This document shows, one piece after another, positions 6,477 through 15,006 of a stretch of DNA of 64,000 nucleotides. The DNA lies in contig JALNYZ010000006.1 in NCBI GenBank assembly GCA_023229575.1, forward strand, positions 1 to 64,000, read 5' to 3'. This DNA comes from Prolixibacteraceae bacterium. Its GTDB lineage: Bacteria; Bacteroidota; Bacteroidia; Bacteroidales; Prolixibacteraceae. Positions within the stretch are counted from its first letter, which is position 1. The number at the start of each line of letters is the position of its first letter. A model generated the notes under the pieces. It made no database searches. It saw only the letters and a list, made by a program, of their open reading frames with translations, and was not told the DNA's origin. The position numbers and the translations under genes are program-made.

Positions 6477-9400
6477 ATGCATATCAAATCGCTGAAAGAT
6501 CTGAAAGGGATGAAAGCTTCCTTCCAGAAACAGGAGGCCCAATACCAGTTCGTCGCGCATATCTGCTATGCTGCGGGCTGCCTTTCCTCCGATTGCCGGG
6601 ATGTAAAAGACGCTTTCGTCAAAGCGCTGGAGCATGAGAAGCTGACCGATAAAGTTAAAATCAATCGGACAGGCTGCATGGGTGCATGCACTTTGGGACC
6701 ATCACTCATCATTAATCCGGGGACGACACTCTATTGTAACTTGAAGCCCTCAGATATGCCGCACATTGTCAAAGAGCACATCAAAAAAGGAAAGATTGCC
6801 ACCAAATATTGTTTCAAGGATCCCGAAACGGGAAAAGAGATTCCCAATATGCAGGAAATCAATTTCTTCAAACATCAGAAAAAAATTGTTCTCCGCAATT
6901 GCGGAACCATCGATTTTGCCTCCATCGAAGAGTACATCGCCAATGACGGCTATTTTGCCCTCTGCAAGGCGTTAACTGCTATGACCCCCAAGGCAGTGGT
7001 GGATGAGATAAAAAAATCGGGAATGCGCGGCAGAGGAGGCGGTGGTTTCCCCACTGGGTTAAAATGGGAAATGGCTTCCAAAGTTGGCAGCGATCAGAAA
7101 TACATCATCTGCAATGCCGATGAGGGCGACCCGGGCGCTTTTATGGACAGGAGTTTGCTGGAAGGAGACGCGCATGCGGTGATCGAAGGGATGATCATCG
7201 GAGGATATGCCATAGGCGCTTCGCAGGGAGTGGTTTACATCCGTGCCGAATATCCCATCGCCATCGAACGTCTTACCATCGCCATTAAATCGGCACGTGA
7301 AAGCGGACTACTGGGGAAAAATATCTTTTCATCAGGATTTGATTTTGATATCGAAATCAGAATCGGTGCAGGAGCTTTTGTCTGCGGTGAGGAGACAGCC
7401 CTGATGGCATCGGTGGAAGGACGAAGGGGTGAGCCAACCCAAAAGCCGCCTTTCCCCGTTCAGTGTGGTCTTTACGGCAAACCTACCGTAATCAACAATG
7501 TGGAGACATTCGGTAGCATTGCACCCATATTGTTAAACGGAGCCGAATGGTTTGCTTCGATAGGAACCGAAAAGAGCAAGGGAACAAAGGTCTTTGCCCT
7601 GGCAGGCGACATCCGTATGAAAGGTTTGATTGAGGTGCCTATGGGGATTTCCCTTGGCAAAATTCTCTTTGACATTGGTGGTGGAATTCCAAAACACAAG
7701 AATTTCAAGGTGGCCCAGACCGGTGGCCCTTCGGGTGGTTGCCTTACTGCCGAGCACCTAAACACTCCCATCGATTACGATTCGCTGATCAAACATGGCG
7801 CCATAATGGGATCAGGCGGATTGATCGCCGCCGATGAAGATACCTGCATGGTGGATATGGCACGTTTCTTCATGGATTTTGTACAGGAGGAGTCTTGTGG
7901 AAAATGTACTCCCTGCCGATTGGGTACCAAAAGAATGCTTGAGATACTTGAGCGAATCACGGTAGGCAAAGGAGAAGAAGGCGATGTGGAAAAACTAATA
8001 GAGCTGGGTACCTCCATCAAAGAATCGGCCATTTGTGGGCTAGGTCAAACAGCGGCCAATCCGGTTCTCAGTACTATCAAATATTTCAGGCACGAATACG
8101 ACGAGCACATTCAAAAGAAATATTGTCGCTCGGGAGTTTGCAGCGAGTTGTTCCTTTCGCCTTGTCAGAACGCTTGTCCGGCAGGGGTGAACGTACCCGG
8201 ATACATCGCTTTGATTGCCGCCGGCAGGGTGAAGGATGCCTACAACCTGATCAGGCAGGACAATCCTTTCCCATCCATCTGTGGCCGGGTATGTACGCAT
8301 CCATGCGAAAACAAATGCCGTCGTGCGCAGCTCGACGAATCGATCGCAATTGCCGATTTGAAAAGATATGCGGCCGATTATGTGCTCAACTCAGACGAGC
8401 CCTACATGAACATGATGTTTCAGAAGAATGGCAAGTCAGTCGGTATCATCGGGGCTGGTCCATCCGGGCTAACTTGTGGCTATTACCTATCCCGGTTAGG
8501 TTATACAGTGGATATTTATGAGGAGAAGAGTGTGGCCGGGGGAATTCTAGCCTATGGAATTCCGGAATACCGGCAGCCAAAAGATGTGCTAAAAAAAGAG
8601 ATCGACTCTATCATCCAGTCGGGCATCAACATCATCTACAACACAAAAGTGGGAGAACAGATCACCTTTGCTGACCTGAAGGCTAAATATGGCGCCATTT
8701 ATATTGCCACTGGGACACAACTGTCGCGCAAAATAGGCATAGAGGGAGAAGAAAAAGAGGGAATCTACCATGGTCTCGATTTTCTGAAAGACATCAACCT
8801 CAACAAGGGGGTGACCGTGAAGGGGGTGGTTGCAGTGATTGGTGGCGGAAATACGGCCCTCGATGCGGCCAGATCAGCCTTGCGTCTTGGCGCGGAAAAG
8901 GTTCATATTCTCTACCGGAGAACCCGGGAGGAGATGCCTGCCGACAGACGCGAAATTCAGGATGCGCTGGAAGAGGGAATCATCCTGCATGAACTGGTTG
9001 CCCCAGTCCGTTTTCTTGGGAACGGAGCGGTACGTCAAATTGAATGCATGAAAATGGATCAGGGCGAATTCGGCAGGGATGGCAGAAGAGTCCCCGTGAA
9101 ACAGCCTGATTCAATGTTCACACTGAATATTGATATGGCGATCCCCGCCGTAAGTCAATATTCGGATCTCCCATTTGTGACTAAAAAGGATGTAGAATTG
9201 ACCGATTGGGGAACCTTTATCGTTGACAGTTCAACCCAAATGACCACCCAAAAAGGGGTTTTCGCGGGTGGCGATGTAGCGAGAGGATCTGATGTGGTCA
9301 TCACTGCCATTGCTGACGGTAAAAAGGCAGCCAAATCGATCGATAAATACCTGGGAGGAAAGGGAATTCTCAACTCCGGGGAGCCGATCGATATCCCACA

Positions 9401-9563
9401 CATGCGTCCCGATGAAGCCAACACCATCGAGCACGAACGCTTCCCGATGAGGTATCTCGATGACGAAAAGCGGCGCAACAGTTTCGACGAGGTGGCACAA
9501 GGATTTCACAAACTCAATGCCATCGCCGAAGCCATGCGATGTCTGCAATGTTCAAAACATTAA
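6477..9563 (+). CDS. hydB: HydB (NuoF-like) fused to a GltD-like FAD/NAD(P) oxidoreductase
   Basis: A 1028-residue fusion. Residues 20-120 are a [2Fe-2S] thioredoxin-fold domain (CYAAGCLSSDC, CMGACTLGP). Then come the NuoF FMN/NAD-binding core (GRGGGGFPTGLKW, CGEETALMASVEGRRGEPTQ), an SLBB-like domain, and the [4Fe-4S] site ESCGKCTPCRLG. From about residue 560 a second protein begins: the Fe-S region of glutamate synthase small subunit types (CQNACPAGVNVPGY, CGRVCTHPCENKCRR), FAD-binding GAGPSGL, NAD(P)-binding GGGNTALDAA, and a C-terminal CLQCSKH. Most HydB subunits end after the [4Fe-4S] domain, so the GltD half may give a second pyridine nucleotide entry point. The direction of electron flow is not determinable here. 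Confidence 0.9.
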   Translation: MHIKSLKDLKGMKASFQKQEAQYQFVAHICYAAGCLSSDCRDVKDAFVKALEHEKLTDKVKINRTGCMGACTLGPSLIINPGTTLYCNLKPSDMPHIVKEHIKKGKIATKYCFKDPETGKEIPNMQEINFFKHQKKIVLRNCGTIDFASIEEYIANDGYFALCKALTAMTPKAVVDEIKKSGMRGRGGGGFPTGLKWEMASKVGSDQKYIICNADEGDPGAFMDRSLLEGDAHAVIEGMIIGGYAIGASQGVVYIRAEYPIAIERLTIAIKSARESGLLGKNIFSSGFDFDIEIRIGAGAFVCGEETALMASVEGRRGEPTQKPPFPVQCGLYGKPTVINNVETFGSIAPILLNGAEWFASIGTEKSKGTKVFALAGDIRMKGLIEVPMGISLGKILFDIGGGIPKHKNFKVAQTGGPSGGCLTAEHLNTPIDYDSLIKHGAIMGSGGLIAADEDTCMVDMARFFMDFVQEESCGKCTPCRLGTKRMLEILERITVGKGEEGDVEKLIELGTSIKESAICGLGQTAANPVLSTIKYFRHEYDEHIQKKYCRSGVCSELFLSPCQNACPAGVNVPGYIALIAAGRVKDAYNLIRQDNPFPSICGRVCTHPCENKCRRAQLDESIAIADLKRYAADYVLNSDEPYMNMMFQKNGKSVGIIGAGPSGLTCGYYLSRLGYTVDIYEEKSVAGGILAYGIPEYRQPKDVLKKEIDSIIQSGINIIYNTKVGEQITFADLKAKYGAIYIATGTQLSRKIGIEGEEKEGIYHGLDFLKDINLNKGVTVKGVVAVIGGGNTALDAARSALRLGAEKVHILYRRTREEMPADRREIQDALEEGIILHELVAPVRFLGNGAVRQIECMKMDQGEFGRDGRRVPVKQPDSMFTLNIDMAIPAVSQYSDLPFVTKKDVELTDWGTFIVDSSTQMTTQKGVFAGGDVARGSDVVITAIADGKKAAKSIDKYLGGKGILNSGEPIDIPHMRPDEANTIEHERFPMRYLDDEKRRNSFDEVAQGFHKLNAIAEAMRCLQCSKH

Positions 9564-9581
9564 CCAGCTAATTATCCAATT

Positions 9582-11360
9582 ATGTCACTTGTAACACTTA
9601 CCATCAATAATAAAACCATTCAGGCGGAAGAGGGCACAACCATATTCGAAGCCGCCAAACAAAACAACATCCTTATTCCCCATTTCTGTTACCTGGAGAA
9701 TGTGCACCAGATTGGTTCATGCAGAATATGCGTCGTCGAGGTAGAGGGAGCTCGTAACCTGATGGCCTCCTGCGTCACGGAAGTCAAAGAGGGAATGGTG
9801 GTCCAGACCAATACGGCCAAGGTGCGAAAAGTCAGAAAGGTGCTTTACGAACTGATTTTGTCTGACCATCCGAAAAATTGTCTCGGATGCCATAGAAATC
9901 AGAATTGCGAATTGCAGGACCTTGGCGAACAAATACAGATTGACGGCTTCCGGTTTGAAGGGGTAAAATCCAAGGATGTGGTAGACAGTACCAGCGCATC
10001 CATCGTAAGGGACAGTTCCAAATGCATTCTTTGCCGTCGATGTGTGACCGTTTGCAACGATATCCAGGGTATTGGCCTGATGAATGCGCACCACAGGGGC
10101 TTTGCGACCTTCATCGGACCCTCCGAGGATGAAAACCTGGGACAAACCATTTGCACCAACTGTGGACAGTGTATCGTCGTTTGCCCGGTAGGCGCCCTCA
10201 AAGAGAAAGACTCTACCCAAATTGTCTGGGAGGCTTTGCAGGACCCATCGAAAACGGTGGTGGTACAGACTGCCCCTGCCGTTCGTGCCGCTCTTGGTGA
10301 GAAATTCGGATTTGCTCCCGGCACACTCGTCACTGGGAAAATGGCTGCTTCACTTAAGGAACTGGGTTTTGACTATGTCTTTGATACCAATTTCGCCGCA
10401 GACCTTACCATTATGGAGGAGGGATCCGAATTCCTGAAGAGGGTCAGCGATCAGTTTACCACATCAGAAGGAGCAGTTTTACCGATGATCACCAGTTGCA
10501 GTCCGGGATGGATCAAATATGTGGAACACCAGTACCCTGAACAGCTCGGTCACCTTTCCAGCTGCAAATCACCGCACATGATGCTTGGTGCATTGGTCAA
10601 AAGCTATTTTGCCGAAAAAATAAAAGTCGATCCCAAAGATCTTTTTGTGGTCTCCATCATGCCCTGCACGGCCAAAAAATTTGAGATCACGAGGCCTGAA
10701 ATGGAATCCAATGGAATCCGTGACGTGGATGCTGTTCTGACAACCCGCGAACTGGCCAGAATGATCAAGGATGCCGGGATTGACTTTGTTCAGTTGCAGG
10801 ATGCTGAATTTGATTCACCTCTGGGTCTCTCCACAGGCGCCGCTGATATTTTCGGTACCACGGGGGGCGTAATGGAAGCTGCGATCCGTACGGTTTATGA
10901 GTTAATAACCGGACGCGAACTGCCGATGGAGGAGCTGCATGTGAAACCGTTGGTAGGCCTACAGCAAATAAAGACTGCTGATCTGAAAATCGAAGAAGCC
11001 CTTGAGCCCTATGCCTATCTGAATGGCGTCACGGTCAAAGTAGCTGTGACCAGCGGATTGAAAGGCGCTTCGAAATTGATGGAAGAGATTCATCAGGGCA
11101 AAAGTCCGTACCATTTCATAGAGGTGATGGGTTGCCCGGGCGGATGTATCAGCGGCGGCGGTCAGCCCCGCCCTGTCAACAACATGGTCCGGATGAAACG
11201 ACTGGAGGCTATTTATCGTGAAGATGAAGGGAAGTTGTTGCGCAAATCGCATCAAAACGAAGATGTCATGACGCTTTACAAAGAATTCCTCGGTCATCCG
11301 CTGGGACATCTTTCGCACGAATTGCTGCACACAACTTATGTGAAAAGGGCCAAGAATTAA
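9582..11360 (+). CDS. hydA: [FeFe] hydrogenase catalytic subunit HydA
   Basis: A 592-residue group A [FeFe] hydrogenase. The N-terminus has a [2Fe-2S] ferredoxin domain (CSCRIC-type CRICVVEV, C at about 36-60), a His-Cys3 [4Fe-4S] domain (HPKNCLGCHRNQNC), and two [4Fe-4S] clusters (CILCRRCVTVC, CTNCGQCIVVC). The H-cluster motifs follow: L1 as TSCSPGW, L2 as MPCTAKKFE, L3 as EVMGCPGGCISGGG. In L1 the second cysteine of the usual TSCCPxW is serine. The enzyme reduces protons or oxidises H2 with HydB and HydC. The maturases HydE, HydF and HydG are not in this window. Nineteen bp separate it from hydB. Confidence 0.93.
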   Translation: MSLVTLTINNKTIQAEEGTTIFEAAKQNNILIPHFCYLENVHQIGSCRICVVEVEGARNLMASCVTEVKEGMVVQTNTAKVRKVRKVLYELILSDHPKNCLGCHRNQNCELQDLGEQIQIDGFRFEGVKSKDVVDSTSASIVRDSSKCILCRRCVTVCNDIQGIGLMNAHHRGFATFIGPSEDENLGQTICTNCGQCIVVCPVGALKEKDSTQIVWEALQDPSKTVVVQTAPAVRAALGEKFGFAPGTLVTGKMAASLKELGFDYVFDTNFAADLTIMEEGSEFLKRVSDQFTTSEGAVLPMITSCSPGWIKYVEHQYPEQLGHLSSCKSPHMMLGALVKSYFAEKIKVDPKDLFVVSIMPCTAKKFEITRPEMESNGIRDVDAVLTTRELARMIKDAGIDFVQLQDAEFDSPLGLSTGAADIFGTTGGVMEAAIRTVYELITGRELPMEELHVKPLVGLQQIKTADLKIEEALEPYAYLNGVTVKVAVTSGLKGASKLMEEIHQGKSPYHFIEVMGCPGGCISGGGQPRPVNNMVRMKRLEAIYREDEGKLLRKSHQNEDVMTLYKEFLGHPLGHLSHELLHTTYVKRAKN

Positions 11361-11374
11361 TTGACAATGGATAT

Positions 11375-11416
11375 TTGACAGTTGACAATTGTCCATTATC
11401 AATTGTCAACTGTCAA
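11375..11416. terminator. Bidirectional terminator between hydA and cysS
   Basis: TTGACAGTTGACAATTG (11375-11391) and CAATTGTCAACTGTCAA (11400-11416) are a perfect 17 bp inverted repeat with an 8-base loop and T-tract on the plus strand. It lies between convergent genes and overlaps the last codons of cysS. Confidence 0.8.
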
Positions 11417-12888
11417 TTTTTAAGTTTCCAGTCTGCCCCCACTTTGGTGTCTTTGATTTCAAAGCCCAATGCGGTAAGGCGGTCACGGATCTGATCGGAT
11501 GTGGCCCAATCTTTTTTGGCTTTTGCTTCTTGCCGTAAAGTGAGCAGAAGTTCAACCATCTTTCCGAATAGCTCCCCATTCCCACTTTCCTGGCTACCGC
11601 CGGACGGCTGTAATCCAAGGACATCCTGAACCAAGCCGGCGTAAAGTTGCTGAAGTTTCACCAGATCAACCGCAGTGATTGTCATGTTCCCATCATTGAC
11701 CGAGTTGATCATTTTCGCCCCGTCAAATAGATGCGCTATCAGGATTGGACTGTTAAGGTCGTCGTTCAATGCATCGTAGCAATTCTTTTTCAAGTTTTCT
11801 ATATCCAGTGTGGAAGCATCTGCAGTTTTCAGGTTTTTGAGCAAGTCCATTGCATTCATCAACCTTTCCAACCCCTTTTCGGCAGCCTGGAGCGCTTCAT
11901 TGGAGAAATCGAGCGGACTGCGGTAGTGTGCCTGCAGCATGAAGAAGCGAATGGTCATCGGATCGTAGGCCTTCTCGAGCAAAGGGTGGTTGCCGGTAAA
12001 AAACTCATCCAACTGGATAAAATTACCCAGCGATTTACCCATTTTCTGACCATTGATCGTGATCATGTTGTTGTGGATCCAGTAGTTGACAGTGGCATGA
12101 CCGAAACATGCCACCCCCTGGGCGACTTCGGCTTCGTGGTGCGGAAAAAGCAGGTCCAGTCCGCCACCATGGATATCGAAGGTCTCGCCCAGGTATTTGG
12201 TACTCATGGCCGTACATTCGGTGTGCCATCCCGGGAAACCGATGCCCCAGGGCGAAGGCCATCGCATGATATGTTCGGGCAAGGCATTTTTCCATAGGGC
12301 AAAATCCAATCCCGATCGTTTTTCGGTCTGTCCATCCAGGTCACGGGTATTGGTATAGAGATCTTCTATTTTCCTTCCGGAAAGTATCCCGTAAGGATGT
12401 TTTTGGGCATAGGCTTCTACATCAAAATAGACAGATCCATTTGTTTCGTAAGCGAATCCTGCAGCAAGCATCTTTTTCACCGCTTCGATCTGCTCGATGA
12501 TATGACCTGAAGCAGTAGGCTCAATACTTGGTGGAAGTACGTTTAGCTGTGCCATGTTCTTGCGGTAGCTGTTGGTGTAGATCTGGACGATCTCCATGGG
12601 TTCAAGTTCCTCGACTTTGGCCTTTTTTGCCACCTTGTCTTCGCCTTCATCCGCATCGTTGACCAGATGGCCCACGTCCGTGATGTTTCTGACGTACCTT
12701 ACCTTGTATCCAATGTGCAACAAATAACGGAAAAGCAGGTCGAAGGTGATGGCCGGCCGTGCATGGCCCAGGTGTGCATTGCCATAGACCGTCGGGCCGC
12801 AGACATACATCCCAACATGGTCCTTGTGAATGGGGACAAAAAGCTCCTTTTTACGGGTCAGGGTGTTGTGCAGCGTTAACTTTTCCAT
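11413..12888 (-). CDS. cysS: Cysteinyl-tRNA synthetase
   Basis: A 491-residue class Ia aminoacyl-tRNA synthetase of normal length that charges tRNA-Cys. The HIGH-type motif is NAHLGHAR at 37-44, preceded by the zinc ligand in YVCGPTVYG (C30), with further ligands in WHTECTAMS and the HHEAE segment. The KMSKS-type motif is KMGKS. The C-terminal anticodon-binding region follows. It is transcribed toward hydA and shares their common terminator. Confidence 0.97.
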   Translation of the reverse strand: MEKLTLHNTLTRKKELFVPIHKDHVGMYVCGPTVYGNAHLGHARPAITFDLLFRYLLHIGYKVRYVRNITDVGHLVNDADEGEDKVAKKAKVEELEPMEIVQIYTNSYRKNMAQLNVLPPSIEPTASGHIIEQIEAVKKMLAAGFAYETNGSVYFDVEAYAQKHPYGILSGRKIEDLYTNTRDLDGQTEKRSGLDFALWKNALPEHIMRWPSPWGIGFPGWHTECTAMSTKYLGETFDIHGGGLDLLFPHHEAEVAQGVACFGHATVNYWIHNNMITINGQKMGKSLGNFIQLDEFFTGNHPLLEKAYDPMTIRFFMLQAHYRSPLDFSNEALQAAEKGLERLMNAMDLLKNLKTADASTLDIENLKKNCYDALNDDLNSPILIAHLFDGAKMINSVNDGNMTITAVDLVKLQQLYAGLVQDVLGLQPSGGSQESGNGELFGKMVELLLTLRQEAKAKKDWATSDQIRDRLTALGFEIKDTKVGADWKLKN

Positions 12889-13037
12889 TCTTTAAATTTT
12901 GAGAAATTGCAAGCGCAAAAATAATGTTTGTTGTGATATGGAAGTTCTGCAATAAAAGAAATATTTGGCTAATCAAAGAATCATTTCCTTTACAAAATTT
13001 TGATTTATAATCAACTATGTGAATTCACCCAATTAAG

Positions 13038-13367
13038 TTAAGCAACTTTAGAGCGTAGTTTGATCTCAATGCCTGTTCTTTTTATCTCTGAAATAAAAGG
13101 ATTGTTTGAAGAGAAATCCTTCGTTGAGATTGGATGTGGTTCGATCCTATTATCAAAATCTGAGGCTAATAGCATTAATTGTACCTGCAAATCAAACCTC
13201 TCATAATCACCAAGATTGTCAATAATCAAGGCAACATCAATATCACTTTCTGGACGGTTGGTTCTTTTCGCATAAGAACCGAAAATATACGCAGTAATGA
13301 GATTCGAGTTCCTTTCTGCAACTGTTGATATGTAGTCACCAATTATTTTATTTGTTTTTTTATCCAT
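13038..13367 (-). CDS. MNT-type nucleotidyltransferase (antitoxin of HEPN/MNT pair)
   Basis: A 109-residue minimal nucleotidyltransferase with the core motif GSYAKRTNRPESDIDVALI around residues 29-47, which supplies the GS and DxD catalytic residues. In HEPN/MNT (HepT/MntA) toxin-antitoxin systems this enzyme AMPylates the HEPN toxin and silences it. The start overlaps the end of the HEPN gene by 25 bp, so the two are translationally coupled. This could be an active module; both parts look intact. Confidence 0.85.
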   Translation of the reverse strand: MDKKTNKIIGDYISTVAERNSNLITAYIFGSYAKRTNRPESDIDVALIIDNLGDYERFDLQVQLMLLASDFDNRIEPHPISTKDFSSNNPFISEIKRTGIEIKLRSKVA

Positions 13368-13747
13368 TGTCGTATCAATTCTAAGTTATTAATCCATTCT
13401 TGAGAATATTCCTCAGTACATCGCTTTTGAAAACTCTTTTTATAGTCATCGTATCTTGTATTCAGATTAAAGGCTGTAATTGTAGTTAATTTCAACTTTA
13501 TATCATCATTCAACGAAAGACCTGAGTCACTTGCAAGTTTGAGAAGATTGTGGTTGAATGGCGGATAATCCTCTTTCACATGGACAAAATAAGCCTTTAA
13601 CAATTTTTCAATCATCAAATGTCCAACAAACAACGACCAATTATATCGCTTTGCTTCAAACATGGCAATCATGGTATCATAATCATCGTCTGAACCGTTA
13701 ATCCAATGGTCAATAAGCTTTAGTTTGTCAAATTGCTCACTATTCAT
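13343..13747 (-). CDS. HEPN-domain protein (toxin of HEPN/MNT pair)
   Basis: A 134-residue all-alpha HEPN protein. The segment WSLFVGHLMIEKLLKAYFVH and the following HNLLKLA fit the HEPN fold; HEPN toxins are RNases or targets of nucleotidyl transfer by their MNT partner. The gene lies upstream of the MNT gene and overlaps it. It begins with ATG at 13747 and no promoter box was identified with confidence. Confidence 0.75.
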   Translation of the reverse strand: MNSEQFDKLKLIDHWINGSDDDYDTMIAMFEAKRYNWSLFVGHLMIEKLLKAYFVHVKEDYPPFNHNLLKLASDSGLSLNDDIKLKLTTITAFNLNTRYDDYKKSFQKRCTEEYSQEWINNLELIRQWIKKQIK

Positions 13748-13833
13748 AAAACAAAGATAATCATATTTGTAATCTTGAAGCTAATCTGTAACCTCCATAT
13801 AGTTACAGACTTAAAATACTTGCTGATATCTGT

Positions 13834-13848
13834 GTACCAAATTGGTAC
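13834..13848. promoter_or_regulatory. Candidate antitoxin operator GTACCAA-A-TTGGTAC
   Basis: A 15 bp palindrome with 7 bp arms around one central base, followed at 13852 by a further TTGGTAT half-site. It lies 47 bp before the Phd-type antitoxin start and may be its autoregulatory site. It shares the 11-mer ACCAANTTGGT with the hydrogenase leader. Confidence 0.45.
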
Positions 13849-13895
13849 TTTTTGGTATCTTTGAATGCAATGTATCATTCAAATCGTTAACAATA

Positions 13896-14147
13896 ATGTT
13901 AATCATTAGCAGCAGAGAATTCCGTGAGAATCAAAAGAAGTACTTTGACTTGATTGATCAAAATGAACAAATCATCGTACAGCGAGGAAAAAATAAATCC
14001 TATGCTCTTGTTCCTATTGACAAAACAGTCATGTATTTCTCCGAACCTGATATCAAAATGCGAGTGGATCGTTCGCTTGATGAAGCGAAGCAAGGAAAAT
14101 TAATCACTGTTAAGCCTAAAGAAATCTCTCAGTTGTTGAGTTTATGA
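13896..14147 (+). CDS. Phd/YefM-type antitoxin, apparently orphan
   Basis: An 83-residue protein with the Phd/YefM N-terminal fold: IISSREFRENQKKYFDLID then a beta strand (IIVQRGKNKSYALVPI), followed by a C-terminal toxin-binding tail. The ATG at 13896 (MLIISSREF) is preferred to the in-frame ATG 54 bp upstream because the family begins there and the upstream stretch holds the palindromic operator. No toxin gene follows. Its stop overlaps ATGA at 14144-14147, as expected for a linked toxin, but that frame ends after 11 codons (MIYKLSIIILL), where the next gene begins. Confidence 0.8.
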   Translation: MLIISSREFRENQKKYFDLIDQNEQIIVQRGKNKSYALVPIDKTVMYFSEPDIKMRVDRSLDEAKQGKLITVKPKEISQLLSL

Positions 14148-14175
14148 TTTATAAATTAAGCATAATCATATTGTT

Positions 14176-15006
14176 ATGAAACATCTTTTGATAACGTCTT
14201 TTGTATTCCTGGCTGTCGCAGCCATCTCCTCCTGCTCCTTCTCCCAGAACAAACCGATACCCGAAGGTCCAATGGTGCTGATCTCAACAAAATATGGCAA
14301 TATGAAAGTGGTGCTTTACAACCAAACACCCTTGCACCGCGACAACTTTATGAAGCTTACGAAAGAGGGCGTTTTTGACAGTCTGATTTTTCACAGGGTA
14401 ATCAAAGGCTTTATGGTACAGGGCGGTGATCCCAACTCCAAGCGTGCCACCAAAGACCAGGTGCTTGGCGACGGAGATCTGAATTATACTGTTCCTGCAG
14501 AAATCGTACCCGGAATTATTCACAAAAAAGGGGTGATCGCTGCCGCCAGGAACGGCGACGAAGAGAATCCGGAGCGCCGCTCTTCGGCCACCCAGTTTTA
14601 TCTCGCCCAGGGGAAAGTGTACAAACTCGATGAAATCCCGGCCATTGAGCAAAAAATGAACATCGGTGCATCGGAGTCGCTATTTCTGAAAATGAAATCT
14701 GAGAAAATTGATACCCTCATGCTGTTCCAGATAGCCAGAAACAAGGAGGGATACGACAAATTGATTGAAAAACTGAAGCAAAAAGCGATCAGGGAGGTCG
14801 AAAAAAATCCGGTCAGATTAACAAAGCAACAAGTTGAAACCTACACCACCCTCGGCGGAATTCCCCATCTCGACGGAGGTTATACTGTATTTGGCGAAGT
14901 GGTGGATGGATTTGCTGTCATCGACTCAATCGCCGCACAACCAACTGGTCCGAACGACCGTCCATTGGAAAATATCCGCATGACAATCAAGGTAATTAAG
15001 GAGTAA
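14176..15006 (+). CDS. Lipoprotein cyclophilin-type peptidyl-prolyl isomerase
   Basis: A 276-residue protein with a lipoprotein signal ending in the lipobox ISSC (Cys at about residue 20), so it is probably membrane-anchored in the envelope. A cyclophilin domain follows: FHRVIKGFMVQGGDP, then a C-terminal half GGYTVFGEVVDGFAVID. The family catalyses proline cis-trans isomerisation. A roughly 80-residue insertion separates the two halves of the domain. The gene converges with aroA and the two overlap by 11 bp. Confidence 0.88.
   Translation: MKHLLITSFVFLAVAAISSCSFSQNKPIPEGPMVLISTKYGNMKVVLYNQTPLHRDNFMKLTKEGVFDSLIFHRVIKGFMVQGGDPNSKRATKDQVLGDGDLNYTVPAEIVPGIIHKKGVIAAARNGDEENPERRSSATQFYLAQGKVYKLDEIPAIEQKMNIGASESLFLKMKSEKIDTLMLFQIARNKEGYDKLIEKLKQKAIREVEKNPVRLTKQQVETYTTLGGIPHLDGGYTVFGEVVDGFAVIDSIAAQPTGPNDRPLENIRMTIKVIKE

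Noticed and set aside
13125..13160. tRNA T-arm-like GGTTCGATCC
   Set aside because: It lies inside the MNT gene and no cloverleaf can be folded around it.
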